Positions 27,914-37,394 are shown, counted from the stretch's first letter. The stretch is 64,000 nt of DNA from Niveibacterium microcysteis (GCF_017161445.1 NZ_CP071060.1:2232001-2296000); one strand, 5' to 3'. Notes: a model not told the origin generated them from the letters alone. A program made the numbers and translations.

Positions 27914-28261
27914 ATGGTGAAGGTGATGTGGCGGAGCGTGGGAAGCGGGGCTTTTACAGCACTGCTGCTGGCGTTCGCTCATCCAGCGGTGGCCGAGGGC
28001 TTACGCTTTGGCCACAACTTCGAGAAACGTTCAACGCAGTCAGGCTTGCGTGAAGAGTTACGGGCCGAGCGTCAGGAGCAGCGCCGGGATGACTGGCGCG
28101 AACACCAGGCCGATCGCTTTGACGATAGCCGGCGACCCGGCAGGCTTGATGCGCGCTACGACAGCGAACCCACCCCCGCGGTAAGGCGGCTTAGTGCGGA
28201 AGAGCGCCGGCAACTCCGCCGGGACCTGCAAGGCGCCGCCCGCGACCTCTACGGCCGCTGA
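27914..28261 (+). CDS. Small exported charged protein of unknown function
   Basis: A 115-residue protein starting at ATG 27914 with AGGGG seven bases upstream; ATG 27872 in the same frame is possible but gives a poorer signal peptide. Residues 1 to about 29 form a signal sequence ending AHPAVAEG. The mature part is very rich in Arg, Glu, Asp and Gln (EELRAERQEQRRDDWREHQADR) and ends with LSAEERRQLRRDLQGAARDLYGR, which resembles the C-terminus of small periplasmic proteins of unknown function. It is divergent from ompR with about 190 bases between, so OmpR control is plausible. Confidence 0.6.
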   Translation: MVKVMWRSVGSGAFTALLLAFAHPAVAEGLRFGHNFEKRSTQSGLREELRAERQEQRRDDWREHQADRFDDSRRPGRLDARYDSEPTPAVRRLSAEERRQLRRDLQGAARDLYGR

Positions 28262-28376
28262 TTGGTGCATTTGTCCTTCCGGGATTGATGACTGTCAAGC
28301 GGACGACACTCGCTGCGGCGTAGCGTGTCCTGCGTGAGCCGCCCAATGCAGGCGGCTGCGGGAACGCGAGGCCGTC

Positions 28377-29930
28377 ATGACTCTTCCCCCAAAACTGGCA
28401 CAGCTCCTTGAGGAGCGGCGCGCAGCCATTCTGCTTGCGGGCGGTGCCGACAAACTTGAGCAGCGCCACAAGAAAGGCCAGTTAGGCGCTCGCGAGCGCC
28501 TCGACACGCTTTTCCAGCAAGGCACTTTCCAGGAATTCGGCGCTCATGTAACGCATGATGCGCATGCCTTCGGCATGGAAGGTAAGACACTCCCCTCCGA
28601 CGGGGTGGTCACCGGCACCGGCTTTGTCGACGGGCAGCATGTTGCCGCGTTCAGCCAGGACTTCACCGTCTGCGCGGGCACGCTGGGCAAGGCGCACGCC
28701 AACAAGATCGTCCGGTTGATGAATTTCGCGCTGGCGCAGGGCATTCCGCTCGTTGCGTTCAAGGATTCGGGCGGCGCCCGTATTCAGGAAGGTGTCGAGG
28801 CCCTTTCTGGCTACGGTGAAGTGTTCTACGCGAACGTACTGCTTTCAGGAGTGGTGCCGCAGATCGCGGCGGTACTGGGGCCGTGTGCCGGTGGAGCCGC
28901 TTATTCGCCGGCGCTGATGGACTTCATCGTGATGACGCGCCGCAATGCGCAGATGTTCATCACCGGCCCTGAGGTCATCAAGGCTGTGACGGGGCACGAG
29001 ACGACGATGGACGAAGTCGGCGGTGCCGAGATGCATGCGGCAGTGAGCGGCAATGTTCACTTCCTTGCTGAGGACGATGCGCACGCGATTGCGATCATCC
29101 GTTCGCTGCTCTCCTATCTGCCGGCCAACAACACCGAAGATCCACCACACCGGCTCGATCCCGGGCTGGATCTGTCACACGACGACGCGATCGATGCGCT
29201 GATTCCGGATCAGGCGAACGAGCCGTTGGACATGCCGGCCGTGATCCGCCGCATCGTCGATGATGGCGAGCTGCTTGAGGTGCATGCGAGCTTTGCGCGC
29301 AACATCATCGTCGGGCTCGCGCGAATCGGCGGCGTCGTTGTCGGCATCGTCGCGAACCAGCCGCAGGTAATGGCCGGGGCGCTGGACATCAACGCGTCAG
29401 ACAAGGCATCGCGTTTTATCCGCTTCTGCAATGCCTTCAACATTCCGCTGGTCACGTTTGTCGATGTGCCGGGCTTTTTGCCCGGTGTCGAGCAGGAGCG
29501 GGGGGCCATCATCCGGCATGGCGCGAAGCTGTTGTTCGCATACGCATCCTGCACGGTGCCGAAGATCACGCTGGTGCTGCGCAAGGCCTACGGCGGTTCC
29601 TACCTCGCGATGTGTAGCCAGGAGATGGGCGCGGACATGGTGTTCGCCTGGCCGACTGCCGAGATCGCCGTGATGGGCGCAGACGCAGCGGTGAAGCTGC
29701 TCTACCGTCGCGAGATTGAACAGGCCGAGGATCGCGCAGAGAAGGCGGCGGAATATGCCGCGGCTTACCGCGCTGAGTTTGCGTCGCCGTATGCCTCCGC
29801 CGCGCGCGGCTACATCACGGATGTGATCCAGCCTGCCGAGACCCGGGCTGCGCTGCGGCTTGCGTTGCGCAAGACGCTGGCCAAACGCGAACGCCGGCCG
29901 GCCAAGAAGCACGGCAACATTCCGCTGTAA
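28377..29930 (+). CDS. mmdA: Acyl-CoA decarboxylase/carboxylase carboxyltransferase subunit (MmdA/PccB-like)
   Basis: A 517-residue carboxyltransferase of the biotin-dependent family. N-terminal GARERLDTLFQQGTF, CoA-site KDSGGARIQEGVEALSGYGEV, GPCAGGAAYSPALMDF and the C-terminal carboxybiotin site with FVDVPGFLPGVEQE and RKAYGGSYLAM are intact. The following three genes encode a small membrane subunit, a biotin carrier and a membrane beta subunit and no biotin carboxylase, so this is a decarboxylase set. MmdA size (about 510) fits methylmalonyl-CoA best; glutaconyl-CoA is the alternative. GAGG precedes the ATG. Confidence 0.87.
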   Translation: MTLPPKLAQLLEERRAAILLAGGADKLEQRHKKGQLGARERLDTLFQQGTFQEFGAHVTHDAHAFGMEGKTLPSDGVVTGTGFVDGQHVAAFSQDFTVCAGTLGKAHANKIVRLMNFALAQGIPLVAFKDSGGARIQEGVEALSGYGEVFYANVLLSGVVPQIAAVLGPCAGGAAYSPALMDFIVMTRRNAQMFITGPEVIKAVTGHETTMDEVGGAEMHAAVSGNVHFLAEDDAHAIAIIRSLLSYLPANNTEDPPHRLDPGLDLSHDDAIDALIPDQANEPLDMPAVIRRIVDDGELLEVHASFARNIIVGLARIGGVVVGIVANQPQVMAGALDINASDKASRFIRFCNAFNIPLVTFVDVPGFLPGVEQERGAIIRHGAKLLFAYASCTVPKITLVLRKAYGGSYLAMCSQEMGADMVFAWPTAEIAVMGADAAVKLLYRREIEQAEDRAEKAAEYAAAYRAEFASPYASAARGYITDVIQPAETRAALRLALRKTLAKRERRPAKKHGNIPL

Positions 29931-29937
29931 CGCCGCC

Positions 29938-30279
29938 ATGAGTCTGCCGATCACGATCCAGATTTACTTGCTCGCTGCAGTTGTGAGCTTTGCCGTTGCG
30001 GGGCTCATCCATCTGCTTGTGGTGACGCTCGATGTGACACGACGCCGGCAGGTGACGATGGTGTCCTCCGCGCCGCCTTCGGTGACGCCTCAGCCCACAT
30101 CGCCGACGGCAACTCAAGTGGCCGCCATCAGCGCTGCACTCAACGAGATCCTGGGCAACTACCGGATCGTTCGCATCGAAACCGCCGAGCGTGGACACAC
30201 ATGGGTGTCCGGCGCGCGCGCAGCCCAGCACGATTCCCATCATCTGGCCCGTTCGCCGGGTCGCTCTCCCAGTCAGTGA
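29938..30279 (+). CDS. mmdD: Small OadG/MmdD-like decarboxylase subunit
   Basis: A 113-residue protein with one N-terminal transmembrane segment (residues about 5-27, IQIYLLAAVVSFAVAGL), a Pro/Ser/Thr linker, and a soluble tail containing VAAISAALNEILGNYRIVRIE and HTWVSGARAAQH, a pattern seen in delta/gamma subunits of sodium-pumping decarboxylases. It assembles the complex at the membrane. It begins seven bases after mmdA and ends eight bases before mmdC. Confidence 0.75.
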   Translation: MSLPITIQIYLLAAVVSFAVAGLIHLLVVTLDVTRRRQVTMVSSAPPSVTPQPTSPTATQVAAISAALNEILGNYRIVRIETAERGHTWVSGARAAQHDSHHLARSPGRSPSQ

Positions 30280-30287
30280 GGCAAAGC

Positions 30288-30668
30288 ATGGAGCGCAGCT
30301 TCCGCATAACGGTGGATGGTCAGGTATTCATGGTGACCGTCGAGGAGCTGGACGGCACGCCGCAGACTGCACTGCCTTCGCCAGCGCAGGCCTTTGCGCA
30401 GCCTTCGTCGGCCGTCGTCAGTGCGCCTGCCGCACCGACTGCGTCGCCGCCGGCCCAGGGTGCGGTGGTCAGCCACCTCGGCGGGACGGTCGATGAGGTC
30501 AGCGTGAAAGTCGGCCAACGTGTCGCGGCAGGCGATCGCCTCGCAACGATCGAGGCGATGAAAATGAAGAACGCGATCTTTGCCAGCAGCGCGGGAACGG
30601 TGACGTCGATTGAAGTTGCTGCGGGCGATACGGTGTCTGCCGGGCAAGTGCTCTTGCGGCTCGGCTGA
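30288..30668 (+). CDS. mmdC: Biotin carrier subunit (MmdC/GcdC-like)
   Basis: A 126-residue biotin carrier. Residues 1-25 are a short N-terminal domain (RSFRITVDGQVFMVTVEEL), about 26-57 a Pro/Ala-rich flexible linker, and 58-126 a biotinyl domain with the EAMKMKN motif, Lys92 being the biotinylation site. It carries carboxybiotin from the carboxyltransferase to the membrane beta subunit. Confidence 0.92.
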   Translation: MERSFRITVDGQVFMVTVEELDGTPQTALPSPAQAFAQPSSAVVSAPAAPTASPPAQGAVVSHLGGTVDEVSVKVGQRVAAGDRLATIEAMKMKNAIFASSAGTVTSIEVAAGDTVSAGQVLLRLG

Positions 30669-30678
30669 GAGAAGCGCG

Positions 30679-31884
30679 ATGCACGACATACTGAGCATGC
30701 AGCTGTTTCAGGGGGTGGCGACACTCATTGCGGCGGAACCGAAGATCGCGCTGGGCCGCATTGCCCTGATCGTGCTCGGCTGTGTCCTGGTCTGGCTCGG
30801 TAAGCGGGGGATACTTGAAGAGCTTCTGATGATCCCGATGGGGCTCGGCATGGCCGCCGTGAACGCCGGTGTGCTGTTCATCAAACCGGGTACATTTGGC
30901 ACGCTGTTCGTCGATCCGCTCGCGAACGGCACGGACGCAGTGATGAACCAGTTGCAGATCGACTGGCTGCAACCGATCTATACGCTGATGTTCAGCAACG
31001 GCCTGATCGCGTGCCTTGTTTTCATGGGCATTGGCGTATTGCTCGATGTCGGGTACGTGATGGCGCGGCCGTTCCAGAGCATGTTTCTCGCGCTGTGTGC
31101 CGAGTTGGGCACGGTGGTCGTCTTTCCGATCGCGATGGCGATGGGGATGACGCCGGGGCAGTCCGCATCGGTTGCGTTGATTGGCGGCGCAGACGGGCCA
31201 ATGGTATTGTTTGCTTCGCTGGTGTTGGCGCGCGACTTGTTCGTGCCGATCACGGTAGTCGGCTACCTCTACCTGGGCCTCACCTACGGCGCCTATCCCT
31301 GGATCATCAAGGCGCTTGTGCCGGAACGGCTGCGAGGCATTTCAATGGACGACGGGCCGGTGAAGCAGATCAGCGCCGGTCACAAGCTGATCTTCGCGGT
31401 TGCCGCGTGCGTACTGCTGTGCCTGCTATTTCCGGTCGCGGCGCCACTGTTCTTGTCGCTATTCATCGGTGTTGCCGTGCGCGAGGCGGGCCTCAAGCAT
31501 TACACGGTGTTGCTGGGGGAACAGATTCTCTATGGTGCGACCTTCTTCCTCGGCCTCACGCTGGGTGTGCTGTGTGAAGCCGGTACGCTGCTCGACCCGG
31601 TGGTGCTCAAGCTTCTGTTGCTGGGCATGCTGGCGCTGCTGCTGTCTGCCCTCGGCGGGCTCGCGGGAGGCTATGCGATGTACTTCTTCACCCGCGGCCG
31701 CTTCAACCCGATGGTGGGCGTTGCTGGCGTGAGTTGCGTGCCGACGACGGCGAAGCTGGTTCAGAAGCTCGCAGCGGATGCTTCCCCCACTGCGATGATC
31801 TTGCCGCAGGCCCTGGGCGCCAATATCAGCGGCGTCATCACGACGGCCGTGCTGGCCGGTATTTACGTCGCGCTGCTGCGCTGA
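30679..31884 (+). CDS. mmdB: Sodium-translocating decarboxylase beta subunit (MmdB/OadB/GcdB)
   Basis: A 401-residue polytopic membrane protein of the OadB family with about ten hydrophobic segments. Family hallmarks are FMGIGVLLDVGYV, FPIAMAMGMTPGQSASVALIGGADGPMVLF (the catalytic aspartate lies in GGADGP) and the C-terminal FNPMVGVAGVSCVPTTAKLVQK. It decarboxylates carboxybiotin and exports Na+. The start at 30679 was chosen from the family N-terminus. Its stop codon directly abuts the stop of the converging acyltransferase gene with no spacer. Confidence 0.9.
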   Translation: MHDILSMQLFQGVATLIAAEPKIALGRIALIVLGCVLVWLGKRGILEELLMIPMGLGMAAVNAGVLFIKPGTFGTLFVDPLANGTDAVMNQLQIDWLQPIYTLMFSNGLIACLVFMGIGVLLDVGYVMARPFQSMFLALCAELGTVVVFPIAMAMGMTPGQSASVALIGGADGPMVLFASLVLARDLFVPITVVGYLYLGLTYGAYPWIIKALVPERLRGISMDDGPVKQISAGHKLIFAVAACVLLCLLFPVAAPLFLSLFIGVAVREAGLKHYTVLLGEQILYGATFFLGLTLGVLCEAGTLLDPVVLKLLLLGMLALLLSALGGLAGGYAMYFFTRGRFNPMVGVAGVSCVPTTAKLVQKLAADASPTAMILPQALGANISGVITTAVLAGIYVALLR

Positions 31885-33447
31885 TCAGTCTTTCTGAACA
31901 GCGCCGCGCGGCTTCGCGGCAGCGCGTGCGCGTGAGGCTGGGCGCGACGAGACCGTTGCTTCCGGGCGCCCGGTACGGATCAGCTTGGTGCTGGCGACCT
32001 TCTTGCGTGTCGGGGTCGCCCTCTTGGTGGCGCGGCGTGCGTCGGCGATCGCCAGGTACTCCTGGAAGCTGTCTCGCACACTTTGCGCGAAGACTTCCGG
32101 CTCTGGCATCTGTTCACGACAGAAGGTCGGCGACACGATGATCTTGTCGTCGTAGCTCGTGACGGCGAATACCAGACCTTGCCCGTCGGTGATTGGCATC
32201 AGGGCGGAGAAATACGTCATCCGCGCACCGATCAGGTACAGCGGTTCATCCGGCCCTGGCACATTGGTGATCGTGCAGTTCGCGCGCGGCGCGCGCTTGT
32301 CGACCTCCATTGCCGCGCGAGTCAGGAATTTGCTGGTGAATGCGAGCGTGGCGGCTGAGGCATGCAAGCGGCTGTCCGTCAGCTCACGCGCGCCGACACC
32401 ACGTTCCATCAATTCGCTGGCGGTCTGTTCGTGAATTGCGCGCAGGCGTTCGACCGGGTCGGCGATGTCGGTGCCGAGCTGAACGCGAATCCACGCCACC
32501 TCCCGACGTGCGCCCGGTTCGCTTTCCGCATCACGCATGTAGACCGGCGCCATGGCCCACAGGCTTACTGAGGGCAATTCGCCTTGCATGTCGAGAAAGT
32601 GGCGTAGCGCACCGCCACATACCGCCAGCACTGCATCGTTGATCCGCGCGCCGGGCACGAGATCGCGGATGCGCTTGAAATCATCGAGCGGGAAACGCCG
32701 GGTTTCAAAGGCCCGGTACGGGGAAACCGGCGCGTTGAAGCGCGTGAGTGCGATCCGCGCCGGGCGGTTGAGCACGTCGTTGACGAATGTGGTCACCATT
32801 GGCGCCAGGGTGCGCATGAGGTTGAGGCCGGGGCGGACCAGGCGGCTTGGTGGCCAGACGCTTCCGACGAGCCCGCGCGCCATCATCGAGAGTTCTCCCG
32901 GCGGTGTTTCCGGGAACCAGGGCTCAGGCGGTTCGGGCGGATGCGGTTTGGGCGTCGTGTCGTGGAGCAAGGACGTGATCTCGCTGCCTTCCTCCACATC
33001 CAGCGCGGCGTGGTGAAGCTTGGTCACCAGCGCGAAGCTGCCGGGAGGCAGATCCACGAAGCTGTCCAGCCCCTCGATGACGTACATTTCCCAAAGCGGC
33101 CGGTTGAGGTCCAGTGGGCGGGCGTGAATACGCGAAACCTGGATACAGAACTGCCGCCAGTCACCCGGCTTGGGCAGCGCGATGTGGCGGACGTGGAATT
33201 CCAGATCGAAGTTATCGTCTTCGACCCAATACGGAAAATCGAAGTCGAAGGGCAGGCGCTTGAGTTTCTGCCGGAAGATGGGCGAGCGGTGGAGCCGGCC
33301 TTCGATGTGCGCGAGGATGTCCTTGAAGCGAACCCGCCCGCCGAGCGCCGTCGACTGATCGTAGATGTGGATCAGCGTGACGTTGGAGTTGGCATGCGCC
33401 GAGTCCGAGTACAGGAAGGCGGCATCGTGTTCGCTGAGTTGTCGCAT
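31885..33447 (-). CDS. WS/DGAT-type O-acyltransferase (wax ester synthase family)
   Basis: A 520-residue acyltransferase of the wax ester synthase / diacylglycerol acyltransferase family, which esterifies acyl-CoA to alcohols or diacylglycerol for storage lipid. Recognisable segments: N-terminal LSEHDAAFLYSDSAHANS, the catalytic HHxxxD at 145-150 (HHAALDV), PLWEMYVIEGL, ARINDAVLAVCGGALR and the C-terminal TNVPGPDEPLYLIGARM. The usual Gly after the motif is Val151. The C-terminal ~45 residues are a basic Lys/Arg/Ala tail. It is 15 bases downstream of an alpha/beta hydrolase gene on the same strand. Confidence 0.88.
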   Translation of the reverse strand: MRQLSEHDAAFLYSDSAHANSNVTLIHIYDQSTALGGRVRFKDILAHIEGRLHRSPIFRQKLKRLPFDFDFPYWVEDDNFDLEFHVRHIALPKPGDWRQFCIQVSRIHARPLDLNRPLWEMYVIEGLDSFVDLPPGSFALVTKLHHAALDVEEGSEITSLLHDTTPKPHPPEPPEPWFPETPPGELSMMARGLVGSVWPPSRLVRPGLNLMRTLAPMVTTFVNDVLNRPARIALTRFNAPVSPYRAFETRRFPLDDFKRIRDLVPGARINDAVLAVCGGALRHFLDMQGELPSVSLWAMAPVYMRDAESEPGARREVAWIRVQLGTDIADPVERLRAIHEQTASELMERGVGARELTDSRLHASAATLAFTSKFLTRAAMEVDKRAPRANCTITNVPGPDEPLYLIGARMTYFSALMPITDGQGLVFAVTSYDDKIIVSPTFCREQMPEPEVFAQSVRDSFQEYLAIADARRATKRATPTRKKVASTKLIRTGRPEATVSSRPASRARAAAKPRGAVQKD

Positions 33448-33462
33448 GGCGTCGTTGTGGCT

Positions 33463-34275
33463 TCAGAGCGGCAGTGACTTGTGGGTCAACAGCCGGTAGA
33501 GGCGGCCGGTCAAGCCGGTCGGTTCGTAAGGGTGCCAGTCGCCTTCCGGTTGTGCGAGCCGATCGGCCACGATGTTGAGCACAACAGCGTTGAAGGCCAG
33601 ACCAAGGTGGCTGCCCGGTACGCGAATGTTCTCGTGCAGCGCTGGGTCGCCATCGATGGTGGCCTCTTGTGGCGGCACCACGCCGTCGCTGAGCGAATAC
33701 AGGCAGCTCATCGGAATCGGCATCCGTTTCTGCTCACGCAGGTCGCGGGCCTTGGGCTGCGCCAGGTGGCCGTGCGTGCCAAGCGGGTGGGCGATCAGTC
33801 GATAGATGGCTTTTACCAGCGGCGGTGACTGGCTGCCTTCGGGCCCCATGCTGACAGGGCTGCCCAGCGTGATGATGTTGCGCACGCATTCCGGCGCTGC
33901 TTTGGCGCCATACAGGGCGAACATGCCACCGAGGCTCCAGCCGACCAGGCTGACCTTGCGGCCGCTCTTGAAGTGCATGAAGCGGATCTTTTGCTGTAAC
34001 GCGTTGGCGTGACGCGTCTGGAAGCCAAGATTACGCCCGAGGCCCCAGGTTTGCACGTCGTAGCCACGGTTGCGCAGGAAGTACTTGAGCGCGAGCAGGG
34101 AGCCCTCGTCGCCGAGGAAGCCGGGCAACAGCAGGACAGGGTGGCCATCGCCTCGCTCTGCACTGGCAAGCAGCGGCAGCCCGGCGGGCAGGGCTGCAAT
34201 TTCGAGCAGCGCGCGCGGCTCGATCAACGAATGGAGCGGGTTCGGCGTGCCGGCGTGACTGTGTCGGGTCGTCAT
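33463..34275 (-). CDS. Alpha/beta hydrolase (lipase-like)
   Basis: A 270-residue cytoplasmic alpha/beta hydrolase. The oxyanion region is VLLLPGFLGDEGSL, the nucleophile elbow is VGWSLGGMFALYGA (Ser), the acid is probably in LYSLSDGVVPPQEA and the histidine in VPGSHLGLAFN. No signal peptide is visible. It forms an operon with the WS/DGAT acyltransferase, so turnover of storage esters or a linked acyl compound is plausible; the substrate is unknown. Confidence 0.85.
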   Translation of the reverse strand: MTTRHSHAGTPNPLHSLIEPRALLEIAALPAGLPLLASAERGDGHPVLLLPGFLGDEGSLLALKYFLRNRGYDVQTWGLGRNLGFQTRHANALQQKIRFMHFKSGRKVSLVGWSLGGMFALYGAKAAPECVRNIITLGSPVSMGPEGSQSPPLVKAIYRLIAHPLGTHGHLAQPKARDLREQKRMPIPMSCLYSLSDGVVPPQEATIDGDPALHENIRVPGSHLGLAFNAVVLNIVADRLAQPEGDWHPYEPTGLTGRLYRLLTHKSLPL

Positions 34276-34354
34276 GACCAGACAGTTTGTTTCACAACCG
34301 GACTGATTGCAAAGGCAGCGGTCGTGCGGCAGACATTTTCTGCCGGCCTCGGGC

Positions 34355-35050
34355 TCAGGTGGTGCCAGCCGGCTCCAGATCCAGCGCGTTGCGCACGCGC
34401 GAGCAGATCTCCGCCGGGGTGCGGGAGATCAGTTCGTCGGGGACATCGAACTTCTTCGTCAGGCGCTTGTGGTCCTCAAACCCGTATGCAGCGATGAAAG
34501 GGTGCATGCCGGCGGCGACCGCAGCACTGAAGTCGCTGAACTCGTCGCCACACGCATAGCTGCGCGCGGGGTTGATGCCGAACCGTTCGCGCGCCACGCG
34601 GAACGGATGGCGCTTATCGTCGCCGAGGGCAAGGCATGCGACGAAGTCCAGCGCAGTCAGGTCTACATCGTGCCGCGCAAACAGGCGCCGCAACGTGTGC
34701 GCAGGTTCGAAGGTGACGTTGCGGGTGACGAGACCGACCCGCAGGCCCGGAGTAGCGATCAACTCGCGTAGCAGCTCGGCCATGCCCGGATAGAGTCTGG
34801 CCTCGTCGCGATAGATGTCGGTCAGCGTTGCCAGCACCTGCTTGCGGGTCTGCTTGCCGAACTGCTTCTTGAGGTTGCCCGGAAACTCCTTGATTCCGCC
34901 AAGGTACTTGAAGAGCTTGCGCCGCTTCTGGAAGCGTTCGAGGTCGCCAATTTCCATGCCATGGCGGGCAAAGGCGAGATCGATCGCCGCGAAGGCATCG
35001 ACGGTGGTGCCGTCTGCGTCAAACAGGATCAGTCGTTCGCTGCTGTACAT
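34355..35050 (-). CDS. HAD-superfamily hydrolase (Gph-like)
   Basis: A 231-residue haloacid-dehalogenase-type phosphatase. Motif I is LFDADGTTVDAF (nucleophile Asp), motif II GLVTRN, motif III the Lys in DDKRHPF and motif IV CGDEFSDF. The cap (about residues 15-90) is helical, with EFPGNLKKQFGKQTRKQ. ATG 35050 is favoured because GGAG lies nine bases upstream; ATG 35056 and TTG 35068 are alternatives. The substrate cannot be assigned. Confidence 0.85.
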   Translation of the reverse strand: MYSSERLILFDADGTTVDAFAAIDLAFARHGMEIGDLERFQKRRKLFKYLGGIKEFPGNLKKQFGKQTRKQVLATLTDIYRDEARLYPGMAELLRELIATPGLRVGLVTRNVTFEPAHTLRRLFARHDVDLTALDFVACLALGDDKRHPFRVARERFGINPARSYACGDEFSDFSAAVAAGMHPFIAAYGFEDHKRLTKKFDVPDELISRTPAEICSRVRNALDLEPAGTT

Positions 35051-35125
35051 GGGCATCGTCTCCGACAATGCCCTGATTCTGGCCGGCGTGTATCACGGCA
35101 ATGTGACGGCGCCGCGTAGCGCCGA

Positions 35126-35713
35126 TCAGCCCTGTTGGGGGCTCAGAGGTGGCACCCAGTCGCCAGCCGGCGCGCGCCACGCACGCATCGCGGCCAGCAG
35201 GGCTGCTGGCGTATCACCGACGCAGAACAGATCGAGGTTCTCCGGCTTCACGAAGCCTTCCTTGACCATGTGCCGCACCATGGCAAGCAGCGGCTCGTAG
35301 AAGCCTTCCACGTTGAGCAAACCTATCGGCTTGCGGTGGATGTGCAGCTGGCCCCAGGTGAGGATCTCAAATAGTTCATCCAGTGTGCCGTAGCCGCCAG
35401 GGAGGGCGATGAAACCTTCGGCGCGATCAGCCATCGCCGCCTTGCGGGTGTGCATGGAGTCTACGACCACCATCTCGGTGGCGCCGCGGTGTTGCAGTTC
35501 GCGTTCAACCATGAAATCGGGGATCACGCCGAAAGCGCGCCCACCCGACTCGAGGCTCGCATCGGCCACGATGCCCATCAGGCCGATGTCACCGCCACCC
35601 CACACCAGTTCGATGCCTTGTTCGGCGAGCAGTTTGCCGAGCGCGATGGCGGATTGCCGATAAACCGGGCGCGTGCCAGAACGCGCACCGCAGAAGACGC
35701 AAATGGATTTCAT
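35126..35713 (-). CDS. LOG family protein (TIGR00730; cytokinin-type phosphoribohydrolase fold)
   Basis: A 195-residue Rossmann-fold protein with ICVFCGARSGTRPVY at the start, VWGGGDIGLMG and the diagnostic PGGYGTLDELFE. LOG proteins hydrolyse nucleoside 5'-monophosphates to base plus ribose 5-phosphate. The ATG at 35713 is chosen because the family begins MKSICVFCG; longer in-frame upstream sequence has no conservation. It follows the bufferin cluster after 74 bases on the same strand. Confidence 0.92.
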   Translation of the reverse strand: MKSICVFCGARSGTRPVYRQSAIALGKLLAEQGIELVWGGGDIGLMGIVADASLESGGRAFGVIPDFMVERELQHRGATEMVVVDSMHTRKAAMADRAEGFIALPGGYGTLDELFEILTWGQLHIHRKPIGLLNVEGFYEPLLAMVRHMVKEGFVKPENLDLFCVGDTPAALLAAMRAWRAPAGDWVPPLSPQQG

Positions 35714-35787
35714 CTGATCAAACCGTCTTGCTTGAGGGAGCGGCAGTATGCCTCGCCTCGCGCAACAGGGGGATGAAATGGCCCGCC

Positions 35788-36561
35788 TCACTCGCCTTGC
35801 AGGATCAATACACCTTGCTGGATGAGTGCCGATAGCGTGTGCAAGACATCCTGGGCGGCGGTATCCGCTGGTCGGCTTGGAAAGGCATGTTCGCAGGCGA
35901 AGCCGAGCGTTTCCCCGCCACCCAGAGCATCGAGCAGTTTGGCTTCGGGTCCGCCGAGGCTGCGAAATTGCACCGCGAGCCCGTGTCGCCAGACCAGCAA
36001 CGCGTGCGCCGAACGCTCGGGCGCTTCGCTTTCGGTATCCGGGTCGGCTTGCAATTGGTGCCAGAGCGGTTCGATCAACCATTCCAGTGTCAGCACGGAT
36101 ACGCTTGGATGCACTGCGAACCGTAGAGATGGCCAGTGGTCGGGCGGATAGGCCGCCAGTTGGCGCAGGTCGGACATCGCACAATCCGCGGCATCAAAAG
36201 CGTGCCGCACAGCCCACTCCATGCGGATCAGGTCGGCCAGGGCAGGGTGAGGTAGTGCTTCCGGCTCACGGGTGACGAAATCGTACAGGGCGTCGCCGAA
36301 CCACCGGATCGACGGATGCCGTGACGGATGGGCGCGGAGGTAGTCCACGCCCAGGTTCGCGAAGGCTTCATCGCCAAGTGCTGCGGCAAGCACCGGGTAG
36401 TTATCGCGCAGCGCGGCGACCATGCGGCCACGATAGGCATTCGCGTAGATCGCAAAGCGCGCCTCGACCGGCGTACGACCGGCGGCGAGCAGCGCTTGCG
36501 GGCAGGTCTCCGCAAGCAAGCTGGCGCGAAATACGCGCTGCTGATCGAGCAACGTGGTCAT
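35788..36561 (-). CDS. bufC2: BufC2: DUF2063/HvfC-like partner of the MNIO enzyme
   Basis: A 257-residue protein. The N-terminal half is a DUF2063 (putative DNA-binding) domain, with [37 protein letters not shown] and [20 protein letters not shown]; the C-terminal half is a winged-helix-like domain. In MNIO systems this protein recruits the precursor peptide to the enzyme. It overlaps bufB2 by four bases (ATGA). Confidence 0.88.
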   Translation of the reverse strand: MTTLLDQQRVFRASLLAETCPQALLAAGRTPVEARFAIYANAYRGRMVAALRDNYPVLAAALGDEAFANLGVDYLRAHPSRHPSIRWFGDALYDFVTREPEALPHPALADLIRMEWAVRHAFDAADCAMSDLRQLAAYPPDHWPSLRFAVHPSVSVLTLEWLIEPLWHQLQADPDTESEAPERSAHALLVWRHGLAVQFRSLGGPEAKLLDALGGGETLGFACEHAFPSRPADTAAQDVLHTLSALIQQGVLILQGE

Positions 36562-37394
36562 GTGGCCACCTTGGTAGAGACTGCAAGCGAGGCAATGGCG
36601 CGTGCCTGATCGAGCTCCGCCAACAACTCGGGCAACGCCGGAATGTTGTCGTCCCGCTCGATCATCGTTGGCACCTGGCCGAGCCGTTCAACCGCATAGG
36701 CGTAGAGATCCCACACTGCGTTGCAGACCGGGTGATCGTGCGTGTCGATCAGGTAGTCGCCATGATCTTCGTGGCCCGCCAGATGGATCTGACGCACCCG
36801 ATCGCCCGGCAGGCGATCGATGAAGCGGCGCGGATCGAAGCCGTGGTTAACGCTGGAGACGTATACGTTGTTCACATCAAGCAGCAAGAGACAGTCCGCG
36901 CGCTGAGCCAACTCCGACAGGAAATCCCACTCAGCCACTTCATCGTTCGCAAACGCGATGTAGCTTGAGACGTTTTCCAGCAAGATCTGGCGGCCAAGGT
37001 AGTCCTGTACCTGGTCGATACGCTCCGTCAGATGCCGCAGTGCGGCCTCGGTGTAGGGCATCGGCAGCAGGTCGTGGAGGTTCTGATGGTCAACGCCGGT
37101 CCAGCACAGGTGATCGGAAATCCACGCGGGATCCACACGGCTTGCGAGGGCCTTGAGTGCAGCGAGGTAGTCGCGATCGAGCGGGTCGGTGGAGCCGATC
37201 GAAAGCGACACGCCGTGCATCACCATCGGATAGTCGCGGCGTATCGCGTCGAGATAGTGCAGCGGCTTTCCGCCCGGCACCATGTAGTTCTCACTGATGA
37301 CCTCAAGCCAGTCGACGGCAGGCCGCGTTTCGAGGAAGTCTCGATAGTGCTCGACCCTGAGGCCGAGTCCGAACCCGTGCAGCGCATGGTTCAT
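36558..37394 (-). CDS. bufB2: BufB2: multinuclear non-heme iron oxidative enzyme (MNIO, DUF692)
   Basis: A 278-residue TIM-barrel MNIO enzyme, which oxidatively modifies cysteines of its precursor peptide. Candidate iron ligands and neighbours are all present: Glu31/Glu35 (EVISENY), His60 (HGVSLSIGS), Asp94-His95 (SDHLCW), Glu140 (ENVSSY), Asp173 and His184 (DVNNVYV, NHGFD), His204 (IHLAGH) and Asp217/His219. ATG 37394 was chosen because AGAGGGA lies upstream and the family begins HGFGLGLR there. It follows bufA2 with a hairpin between. Confidence 0.92.
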   Translation of the reverse strand: MNHALHGFGLGLRVEHYRDFLETRPAVDWLEVISENYMVPGGKPLHYLDAIRRDYPMVMHGVSLSIGSTDPLDRDYLAALKALASRVDPAWISDHLCWTGVDHQNLHDLLPMPYTEAALRHLTERIDQVQDYLGRQILLENVSSYIAFANDEVAEWDFLSELAQRADCLLLLDVNNVYVSSVNHGFDPRRFIDRLPGDRVRQIHLAGHEDHGDYLIDTHDHPVCNAVWDLYAYAVERLGQVPTMIERDDNIPALPELLAELDQARAIASLAVSTKVAT

